This document shows, in pieces, positions 49,197 through 61,100 of a stretch of DNA of 64,000 nucleotides. The notes under the pieces are model-generated. The model saw nothing but the letters and a program-made list of their open reading frames with translations. It searched no databases and was not told the origin of the DNA. The stretch covers positions 744,001 through 808,000 of the forward strand of contig JANFNE010000018.1 in assembly GCA_024867545.1 (NCBI GenBank), given 5' to 3'. How positions within the stretch are numbered: position 1 is the first letter of the stretch; each line of letters starts with the position of its first letter. The translations under genes and the position numbers were made by a program. The stretch is from Phytopythium helicoides (Eukaryota; Oomycota; Peronosporomycetes; Pythiales; Pythiaceae).

Positions 49197-52100
49197 TCAC
49201 AGCGACGCATCCGAGTGCTGAGCTGTCGCCAGGCGAGCTCGGCCGCCACCGCCACTCGGAGACAGCGGCGGGAGACTTACACGCACCTCTTGGGGCTCGC
49301 GAGTCAGGAACTCGAGCAGCGGCGCGCTGCGGCTCACGGCCGAATGCATGCTGGCAGCCTGGAGGAAAATGTTGAGCGCTTCCTGCCGAGGTTTCGCCAC
49401 TCCATAACGCGTGCTTGGGAGTAGTGTGCGCGCTGGCAGAGGCGGAAGCGCATCTAGCGGTGCTCCAAGCGCCTCGAGGCGCGTCCAAAGCTCGCGGAAC
49501 TCGCTGAATCGACGATAAACCGACCATTGATACGGTCCTCCGTACACCTGCACCTGGTACACTGAGAACGACAGTAACCGGTCGATCGGTCGGTGAGGCA
49601 CGTTAGCGTGCGCGTCCTTGTTGAGTAGATGACACAACTCGACGCGGACCGATCGAACGGGCTGCGACGCCAGATCATCCGCGCTCACGCCAGTCACCGT
49701 CGTGTCCTGCACGTTCTCCATAAACACGTTGAGCTCCATGCGCTCGTCGTCATCTTCATCGTCGCCTTCGGTACCCCGCCGCCAGCGTCGACGCCTGTTA
49801 CGTTGTCCGTTGCGTGCTTCTTCTTGGCTCTTCTCAAGGTTCAAAAGCAAATATCGAGTCGCCGACAGATCCACACGGGCTGAGTCAACCGCAACGCGAA
49901 AGTTGCTTGCACCAACAGCATCGTCGCACTCAATCGTGTACGCACGGGAGGACGCAGAGGAGGAGGAAGGCCCCCAGTCCCCGATGCGCCTCCATTTGTG
50001 GCCGATGACTGACCAATCTTCAACACCGCACCTTCGGCAGTTACTTCCAGTCGCGAGTCAAGAGCCACTTCCCACAGCTTTTGGCCCGTTGACGCGTTCA
50101 AGCAAATGATCCGCTTGTCCGTCAGCATGACGAGTCCTCGATGCGGTCGCATGCCATAGTCCACGTGAAACACATAGCTGTATAGGTACTCCGTGCGTTA
50201 GTGCGATTGATTGATTGACACTAATGCAAGCGCAAATAAACGTACTCATCCGTCTCATCCAAATTCGTCAGTAGCAACACTGCGTATCCTCTCGCTTCGC
50301 GCTGCTCCGAACAAAATAGACCGTGGACATTAGAATCAAAGTCAGACCACAATTGCACAATAGCTGAGCAAAAACGTACCTCTGAGTACGATACCACCAC
50401 TCCATCCGAGCTGCAGGGAAACGCAGTGATCAGAACAACTCGCCTCCAGCTACCCACCCAAGAACCATCGATCCACTGACGCACCATATCCGACGCGGTA
50501 GACGGAAGCGAGTGGCTCCATCAAAACCGTCACGCTCTGCGGTTCCGTCAAGTTGCTCAGCACTTGATTTAGCCCCGCGCGAAAGGCTCGTCAGAAGGTC
50601 CAGGAACCCGGCCGTAGGCTTGACAATGAGCCCCGCAAAACCCTTGCCAATACCCACAACAAAACCTCCAGCCCCTGCTTCTTCCGCGCCACGAACAGGA
50701 GCAGCTACCACACCCTTAATGCCATCCCATACGCCACCAACCAGTCCACGTCCACCCTCAGCGATAGCACCGCCCAAGTCGTTTACTTTGTTGGCTTGGC
50801 GACGCGTTGACTGACGTTGACGCTGCGCGTTATACTGCTCGTCCATAGCCAGCAGTGCAATTCCCTTGCCGAGTGTCTCGGTGATTTTGCCCGTCGCATG
50901 GAAAATGCCAACTGCTGTGTTACGGAGCAACGACTTGGAGCCCATTGTCATGCCTGTGCGCAGATTTTCGATGCGTAGACCCTTTTCGTCTTCAAGCAGC
51001 ATTTGCGCGGGCGTGTAAAAGAAGTCCTTGACGCCTGTACCCAGTGTGCTCACAAGACCAACAGGATTGCCAAGAAAGTCAACCGAGCCGACAATATTGT
51101 ACCATGATCGTAAGCCGTGGTGCAGGTAATGCTGCATGGCATAAAATGCGAGCGTGTGCGTAGTCTCGAGCAGATTCTCAACGTAGAACTCGGGCACACG
51201 AATAGGTGCTTGATCAAGGTTGGATACGAGTGCAGCAGCAGCACCGATGACTGTACTCAGCGCTGATGACATGTCCGGAGAGAGCTACAGCACAATTGCG
51301 ATTAGTATAAGTGTTGAGTCAGACTTTAAAAAGGCACAATACTGCGTACCAGTGAGAGCAGAACAGAGCGATCGGCAGTGCTTGTAAACGTCACATTCAC
51401 CTTGATGGGACAAAGTAGGAGCCATCGAAGAAGCACCTTCATATTACCGCCGCGTCTTGTAGCTTCCGTTTCACTGGGATCGTCAAGCATGCGCGCTGGA
51501 GTCGCCCATTCTTTCTCAAGGAGATGCAATGCCAGGCTCGAGCCAAAAGCGCCACTAGTGGATTTAGACAGTCCCTCAGAGCTCCGAGTCACTTTTTCCG
51601 CTCCTGCAGTAGATGCGGTAGACCAATTAATGCCGTAAAACACTTGCGCCAGCGCCACAAGAGTTGCATCTTCAAGCTTGATCTCGAGCTCTTGCATCTG
51701 CCCAAAGATGTACTCGAACTGCATCACTTTGGGTTGCTGCTGGCTGAAAACAGCCATAAGTTGCAAAGTCGGCAATAGCAAATCATCTCCGCCATCGCCA
51801 CTAGCTACATCACCCATTCTTGCTGCATTGTTCCCTTCTGCTTGCGATTGTGCATCGATGAGTCGCATTGGGCGAAGAAGAACCGGGTAGTTTGTGTCTA
51901 GAAGCTGGTTGTCGATCTGGAAATGACCAACTCGCGCGTTTACGACGTGCCGACCGTCAGTGATCATCGCGTAACTGAGCTGAATGCCAGCAGACGCTCG
52001 CTGATTCGACAATGAGATGCATAACACCTCTCTTGGCTGATGACGTGCTGTGATTCCGCCTGTACCAACACTTGACGAAGATGCACTTGCGGCTGACGCA

Positions 52101-55100
52101 GTTGCAGTGGTTGATGACCCGCCAGAGCTAGAAGTCGATGAAGCAGTAGACGCATCATCCACAATAGACACACAAATACGGGCGACCTCAAGTTGGAAAT
52201 ACAGCTTGACATCCTCGCGCTTGCGATTTGCTGTCAGTGGATTGATAAAGTCCCATTTCAGCGCCAGGCGTAGCTGCCCAATCATGTCCAGTGGTGACTG
52301 CGCTAACGATCTTGCAGATGAGTTGTACAGAGGTGAGTATAACGCGCAGATTCGCTCATGAAACGCCGAGCCAGTCGTTGTCTCGCCTTCTCCAGCAACG
52401 CTCACATCACCACCACCGGTACTCGCGGCAGTGGTGTTTGTCGGAGGCAATGGAACCCAGCACTCAGCAATTAGCACGTCAAACCTTGAGTCCTGCTTAC
52501 TGTGGTCTAGGTGATCCATCATCGCGTCGTCTCCAAAGAAGTAGAGAAATGGCACAATGCTCGACTCCTGAGAAGCCGAAAGTCCATGATCCGATGTCTC
52601 GTTGCGAAGGAATACGCGGACTAGCACTTGGCATCCTCGGATTCCACATTCGTCTTGCTGGCATGCTTCTCCTCCATGAACTCAACTCGCCTGTTCCACT
52701 CTGCATCGTACATTTGGACATCGATTGGATCGTGATGCCGGCGATTTCCGCGTTGCCGGTCTGCTGCCCCATTGCTGCTGCTACTACGGAGGAAATGTCG
52801 TTGTGAAGTTACGTCCGGTTGATACAAAAATGACAGCGAAAAGGTCCCACCAGTTGGTGCAACCTCACTGTCAGCGCTGTCGTCTTCACCGAACATTGCC
52901 CGCTGGATGGTCGCAAACGACGACTCCCTCCGCAAGTTCACAATCGATCGGTGGTTTACTGCCACAACCGTGTCTCCAATGCGAATCTTGCCCTCAAGTA
53001 GGAGCGTACCGCATGGGCTATCGCACACAACGCCCTGCACAATAACTCGGCCATTCTGATATACCAAATCAAGACCGAGTGATCGGCGACCACGCGGGAA
53101 CTCGTGTGTCCGGACCCGCTCCAAGTGAATGGTCTCGGCGATGCTCACCTCACCTTGGATACTTTGGGAAGATGAAGGAGACGCCATAGGGGATGTCGAG
53201 CTTGTCGCGCCCGAGATACTTGTGGGTGATCCCACCGACCTCTTTGCCACCACTGAGAGTGCCGAACGCGTCGACTCTTGATACGTGATTGTGCAGTATA
53301 CCTTGGGCTCGTACCGCTTTGATGACGAATAGGCAGCATTGCGCTTCAGCAGTTCCGTGGGAATCTCTAAGTGATTGACCCCCACGAGTACAGCGGTAAG
53401 TTTCTTGTCGTCGCTCAATTCCTCGTAAGTTTCCTCCAAAATCGACTCGTCCGTTGTCACAGATCCAACTGACCCACGGTGATGACTGCTGCTACTACTG
53501 TCAACTGCACCCATAGCATCACCCGCCGCACTGCCCTCCCCACTATCGCTTCCTTGGCTACTGCTGCTTGCATCGAGCTCTTCAACCGAAAGACGAGACA
53601 GACCTGATGACTTCTTTGAATCATTTTGGGCTCCCTTCGTAGAGTCAGGGGGTGTTGATGTTGGGCTTTTGTAGCCTTGACCGTAACTCGCACCAGTAGA
53701 GGTGTCGACAGCTTCACGCTCAAGAAGTAACTTCAGTTGAGCCTTGGACAGTACAAGCGCGTCTAGCCCTTTTTGTAGCTCGTAGTACAGCAGCGACTCC
53801 GTTGCTGCCTGCAACAGGCTCAGCAACACTCTCGGCTATGTCGTCACGAGAAAATGTACCTTTCTTGGGTGCGATAGCAGCAATCTCACTCTCCGTAACA
53901 GTTTTAAGAACAAACTGTGAGGACAACTCAAATCGAACCATGGTCGTCAATGGCTCCTCTGAAATAGAATCAGTATTCGCCCTTGGTCGCTTGGGCACAG
54001 CAGGAGACACGAATTCGATGATATGCGGCTGATGGTTGCTGCCCGTGGCAGCCTGACGCACGCATCGCTGCAGCGCAGTAGGCGGAAAGAGGGATATGCA
54101 CAGTACCAATCACAGACGAGCTGAAGAGAAGCTTGTCAGGCTCCCGAATCTCCACAACGACTTCCGTCATCTTAAAGTCCGATTCGACAGTTGAGCTGGA
54201 GTCCTGGTTGAGGGATTCTGCCTTGATGAACGCACTCAGGACTGTGTTGGCGCTCGGGTTGGGAAGCCACCTCGGAAATACCACGTTCTGCTGTGGCGAA
54301 AGCTTTGCGCGAGTCTCTGTATCGCCACTCTTGAGCTTGAAGATCAAAAATGGTTGGGCGGACGACCAATCTGTTGATCGACCACCATCGGTTGCCATCA
54401 AATGCTGAAGGCCCGTTGCTTCTACGAGCCGTATTGACAGTGCAAGTCCAGATACAACGACCGGGGGTTTCTCATCAGAGACGGAGTTAGCGCTGGTGCA
54501 GCCTCTTGAGATGGTTCGCTGCCTCCGCCTTCTCCTCCATCCATTGCAAATCGAACACGCTTCTTTTTCTGAGATGCTGCGTCACCATGCAACGCTGCCC
54601 CGACATTACCACTACTACTCACATCGCTGGTGAGAGGGGATGGCTGTGCGTAAACTGTTAGTGCGTGAGCTACTGCTGAAATCGACGTATTGAAAACTTT
54701 CCAGCTTCGCAACAGCATGGCACGGCGCCGGCGTTTGTGCTCCCCTGATACTCCTGGTAGCATGTCTGTCACTAGTAACGTTTTTGATGTCTCGTCCAGC
54801 AAAACTTCAGCCCACAGACGCTTTTTCAGACTCCCTTCAGAAACGTCAATCGTTGGTAGACGCTGCAGCTTCTTCAACTGCACTTCGAATGTTGCCACAA
54901 CTCGTCTAGCATGAGAGACACTATCAACTAGTGCCGCCGTCGATCCACGTGTGTTTGACTTCGAATCTTTCGATCGTCGACTCCGGTCGCTGCCTCCTTT
55001 GCCTCGCTTTACTTTTACCCGACGATTCGAGAACGCCAATAACTTGTTGCACCTGAACGATCACAGTGGGAGACGCTGCAAAACGATACGGTACGTAGTC

Positions 55101-58100
55101 GAGCGTGTGGAATGGAAGCACGGTCTCACCTCCTTCGAAACCCACGTTAATGTTTCCTCGATCGTCTTTGGTGAATGTTTTCTGCCACACGACAAGCTCC
55201 AGATTGCTGCACTCGTTCTTCACTCGGTACGGAACAAAACTTGTCTTATCAGGAACACTCGAGTCATCCAGCTCGGAATCGGTCCTGACCAGACCTTCTT
55301 CACGAGCTTGTACCATAGAAGGTGGGAAAGAGATATTTCCCTCCTCCAAATAAATGAAGAAGGATGGATCGTGTAGCTCCACAACTACGTTGAGCTGAAT
55401 GTCTCGTGAGAGCAAGAATTGCCGTTCTTCATCCCATTCGTCCTCGCTCTCATCGCCATAAAACAGTGCGTCTTCATCTTCTTGTTTTTCTTCCCGCTCG
55501 GCTACCTTCATCTATCCAGCCAATATCGCTTCCAGACTCGAAGCAAGAAGGCAGATATTTTGGCGCAGGACGCGGTTTCGCCTTGACGCGAAGAACGAAG
55601 TTACCGACAGATGACAGTTCGAATGGCGCACTCCATTGAGAGGAGTGAGCAGTGTCGGGTTGACTCGGCCTGATATTTGCTGTGCTTTGAGCAACAAACT
55701 TGACCTGAACACGCGGCGGCAAACGGTGATCAGTCCAGTGAAAAACCTTGCTTTCTCTTGGTCCAAGCACCAGGATGTATGAATCGCCCGCACGCTCTTG
55801 CCTCAGATGCATATCGAACCGACTTGACGTATTGATGACATAGAATCTTGGTACAAGCGTCACAACCCGCGATCGAGAAAAACGGGCGGGACCCTGCTCC
55901 ACCATGACACCGAATTCGTACTGCTTACGAGCAAGCACATCACCGGCGCTTCCGTCGCTTCCGAACTCGGCAATCGTTGACAACAACGACCGCGACTCAC
56001 GGGTACGACTAGTGGGGACCAGAATCTGTCCTCGAACGCCGACAGCACTGATGTCGAATAAATCAGACTGTACCTCTCGTCCTGTGGGGGTTTTAATCCA
56101 ATCTTCATCTTGGATACATGCTGGGTGCTTTCGCTCGAGTAGACAGACAAGGAGATGGCAGAGTGGCCGTCATCACTTGACGTTAGCAGCCCAGATTGTC
56201 CCGCCGGGTAATTCGATGGAATCCGAAAGCCATCCGCCGTGTAAAATGCAAGCGACAGCGACGTCCGGTCGATCAACCAGTACTCGGTGAAAACACGGCA
56301 GACCACGGGGGCTAGAACATTCGATCCTGGAGATCGGAGCTTGTCGAGAGTAGTCACCTCAATGCAGATCGTCAACTTGTTGGCTGGCGCGAATGCTTTC
56401 GCATTGCCTCCTGCACTCTCCGGCATGCTTAGCTCTATGCGCTCGCTGAAAGACAAAGCATTGTTAGAACTGCCACCATATATGATGGACTGCTTCGTCC
56501 ATCGTGAAAATCGACGAAGACCAATCTCGGGAATAGACAGGCTTAATCCAACAGCTGTCGGCGATTGAGCTAAACTCTCATCGCCAGTGATTCCCTGATC
56601 TTCGTCACTTGCTGCAAGGATTTCAAGCTCTGCTATACAGGCCGTGCTGCCAGAGCTAACGCGGCCAGCTGAACCTGAAAATGACGCAGAATTCTTTTCC
56701 ACCCACCCAACCTCGTCTTCTGATTTCTGTGTCAGCAATCACGTTAGAAATGAGTATAATCGACGAATACAAGGGCCAGCCATTGATTTACCATGCACAC
56801 AGTGCGATATGACAGCTCGTACGGCACAAGATTTTCGAGCTGGATTGGCGGTCGAAGAGTGATGAGTGTTTCGTGGCGCTCCGACTTGCGAGCTGCTGTG
56901 AGAATCACCTGGAAGGGTGGTAACGACGCATTGAACGAGGGCGACGACACCATCTCGGCCACGAAATCCGCATTGATTGGAGACGGTGTCAGAGTTGGCA
57001 ACTCGTCCCAGTAGAATGTCAAAGCCTTCCGCAATTCCAATGCACCTGGCTGTTGCTGTTTGCTGTTGTTTCGTTGATGACGATGATAGCTTAGATGACC
57101 CCTCGACTGCTGTAGCTGTGGACCTGACATCGATTGGCCACCAAAGACTCCTCGGTGATGATGGTGTGAACGCAGCAAGCTCGAAAGTCGAATTGGCTCT
57201 GAGCTTTGCAGCTTGCCATTCTGAAGCACTGGTCGAAACGCGATTGTGCCTTTCTCCAAAAACTGAATAGGCACGTAGTGCGCTGCGCGTGCTCCTGGGG
57301 CAATCTCCTCTACCCGCTCCCCGTTGTAAACGACTTGGATAGGAACAGAGAAGTAGTTGGTAAGCTGGATCTTCCCTCTCAAACGAAGCACAAGAGTTCC
57401 TTGTTCCGCGACAGTCTCACAGATGACGCTCTCACCATGCCACGATTCAGACTTGTTCCGGCTGCTGCTCTCGAGATGTAGATAACTTCGATTGGAGTAG
57501 CCAATAGGCACCGGGATGGGCTTCGACGAAGCTTGGATTCGCGAAATTGACTGCGGCTTGAGCCATAGCAACCGGCGAAGTGGGCTGGTTACACTACCCG
57601 CTGGAGCTTCGTGGGCAATAATGTCGGTCGGCAGTCGCTGGCCACTCTCAACACGCATCCATCGCGTTGTGGGTGACGAAATGTCGTGTAGAAGCGTTGA
57701 AAGGCGGCGCCGGGACCATGCATGGTGGTGGAATGCAGCCGTCTCGTTTTGCACAAGCTCTTCATTCGAATCAGCGGTAGATGGCACCTTCACTGGGTAT
57801 TTCGACGGATCCACTTCCAGTTTCTCGTCGCGATGGCGATGAAGTCACACCACCATGCACGTTCCCCGTCCCTGGCTGCTGGGCGGGGTGCGTTGCCACC
57901 AAGAACGGGATCCCTGACTGGTTGTCCACGTAAATAAATGGCCCAAGTCTTGCCGCAACTTCTTGTGCTTCCCCATTCTCGCCTGCTGATGCAGTAGAAT
58001 GAACCTTGGTCACGAGATTGAAGAAGTGCAAAAGCACATTGATGACGTTTCGAGACACATTCACATTCAGGTCTCCTTTGATCACGACGACGAACGTGTT

Positions 58101-61100
58101 TGAGTCACGCGCCGCTCCATCCTCGGGCTGGTCCAGCAGTTCTCGATAAATAAAGTTTTTCGCCTCCCACGCATGGGACGCTGCACTTGTGAACACCTCA
58201 GTTCTCGTTGCGCGGAATAGGCACCGTGGAATACCATCACACGTAAGCACTGCGCCAGTTGGAGACACAGAATGGCGCTCCGACATACAGTAGTCGCAGA
58301 GTACTCCACCGCGCGAGTGAAACGCCTGCGTTGACGTCAAAATCTTCTACCACAGGTTCCCACACTGCTAACTGCGAGTTGTACGCTTGCACACCGACGC
58401 GAAGGCTTGTGAGCGCCGTGAACTTGTCGTCGAACCGCCCACGAATGTCTGCATGAAAATTTACAATCCGGAAATGTAGCAGCGGTAGCAGCATGTTGTG
58501 GAAATCATTGATCACCGTTGCGTTCACACCAGGTAACGTGAACTCGATTACTTTGAGGTCCATCAAGAATCCAGAAAGTTGATTGCGGCGACGATGATGC
58601 TTCATCTGGTGACGCTGCTTTGTTTGTTTGACAACCAGTTCTTCTTTCTGTTCTTCATTAAAGTCATCAGCCACCCTTATCCCGGTTTCGTGTCGCTTGT
58701 GACGATGCCTGCGCCGACTTCGACGAGGCGGAGGGACAATTGATAATGCAAATGGTATCGGTGCATCACCCACTCCGTTGAACATCAAGTACCCGCCGCC
58801 CCTAGCACCCGAAGTGATCCCGACTGTATGAGCTCCTTCGATTTGTTGGTCCAGCCTCGCTGACGTGAAGTCCAAGGACGTCTGTCCGCCCGCAAAAAGT
58901 TGCTTACCACTTCCGAAAGACTTGTAGATCGTCAGTTCTTCGAGTACGATAACCTCTCGGTCATAAATGATGCTTCGGTCTGAATTGAACATTGAGCTGC
59001 CGTGCTTCCAAATGGTCGTCTCGAACGCACCCGCAGAACCATCCGGTCCAAGATAGCCAATTGCACCCAGCTGGTCGTATTTGCAAATGATTGAGCCACT
59101 TTGTGTCGTCGAAGCCGCTGGTGTCGTGTTTTCGTAGCCTCCATCAGACTCGCCGCCATCATCACTAATCAGAGTACTTTGGTCGCCCTCACTCGCCATA
59201 GTCGCTGACCGTTCGGTACCACCAGCTGAGGCACCACCTTCCTCACCAGTAGAATTTGGATTCTCGACTGCTTCCAAAATGATTCGGTCGCCGTAATAGA
59301 CTGGATCACCGATTTTTCGCCGGCTCCCCGAAGCGGGAAGTATGCGGAAAGCAACGCTATCAACCTGCGTTCGCTCGTGTGCAGAGTACGGCAGAACTAG
59401 GTACCGCTTTCTCCAAGTTGAGCTGTAGAAACCAACCACTGGACGCGTCTCGATACGACCGCGGAACGTCGCTGAAACCAAGTAGATGAGTGAACTACCA
59501 TATTTTGCGGCGATCTTTGGCGGCGTCTGAGTGGTTGCAGACACTGACCGCGAAGGCGTTGTAACTTGATCTGCACGAGAGGATGAAATACTCCCGCTTC
59601 GCTCTGTCGAAGACGAACGGCGTCGAGAGCGCCCCAATGCATCCATATCACTTGATTCTCCAACAAGACTGCTGCTACTACCGTGAGATGACATTGACGA
59701 GCCTGAAGAAGTTCGACGACGCTTCATTGACGATCCCCCAGTGCCTTCCTCATTTATTGAGGCCGATGATGAGGAGGGAGGAAGCGGTCGACGAAGCGTG
59801 CGCTCGAGAGCCGACATCACTGTGCAGAAATCCAAGTACCCAAAACGGAGCTCCATGACACGGTCAAATGTCGACCGGAACCGTAAAAACCGTGTTGAGA
59901 GATCCATTTGAAGAACAGTCTCAAGAGATATAGGCTTGAGACAGTCTGCAGATGTTGGCTGGTTGAAGGATCTAAACAGCTTTCGTGGCTCGGAAATCCC
60001 AGCTTCGGTAGTCCATGGACTCTCATCAGGCATGTGAGAGGTCGCATGAACATTCTCAACTACAATCATCACCTGCAGCTGATTTTTACTGCTTGTCGGG
60101 GTGCTTGGTTCTTCTCCACTAGTTGAGTATGAGGTTGCACTTCTTGGTGACATACCATCAATAGACTCTGCAGCACCAAGCGGCTTTGGCCCGCCTTGAA
60201 CAGTACTCTCCTTTTCGGGACTGGCATCGTTCATTTGGCAAAGATAATCCACTCCCACACTTGCTTCCCATGACAGCATGACAGCACGCGACTTGATCTT
60301 TTGTGGGTCTTCCACCATTAAGATGATTGAAGGACCGAGAGTCACATCGACACTGATCCGGCGGAACGAAGGAGGTTCTACCACTCCACATGCAGCATTC
60401 TCGTCCTCGATGAAGTCATCAAGTTCATCATCGTCATCATCTTCGTCCTCAATATCACTGTGCGAATGTGAGCGGCTGCTAACTCTTTTATCCTCCTTCC
60501 TAGCTTCGTCACTTGGTGCGTCTCCTGTCGACGATCTTCATTGCCAAGAACTGGAGCACATCGTAGTAGATATTGGATGAGATGACGCGGAAGCCCGCAA
60601 CTTCAACTGCTAACTCCATCCGCACTTCGGTACCAACATGATGTAAACCATCGTCTCGATCGTCGCCGCTCGATTCAGTGGAACAGCGCTGGCTGGAAGC
60701 AGATGTGTCAGGTCGAGAAGATCGACGAGATGCAGATACACTCGAGTCTGAGATTCCACGCGCAAGTTGCTCGTAGTAACTTGTTTGTCTGCCAAACACT
60801 CCTCCGATTGGTCGAGACAATGCGCTGCGCAACCGAGGGGTGCCAAATTCCTGGTGACGAGTACCTGGTGACAGGTTCGGTCGAGGAGTTTGGGGCTGCT
60901 CTTCTGAGTTCACACGCCTATTGAATCTACGATTTGTCGTCGGGTCAAATCGAACCGAGGAGGGATCCACGGATAAAGATTCCGCGCGAGAACTGCAAGG
61001 CTAGGGCCTTCAGACCAGTCGCCACTCGATCACCCGTTGATTGTTGGCGCTGTGGTTGGTGCTCGAACACGACAACATTACGATATGCGGGCGATAGATT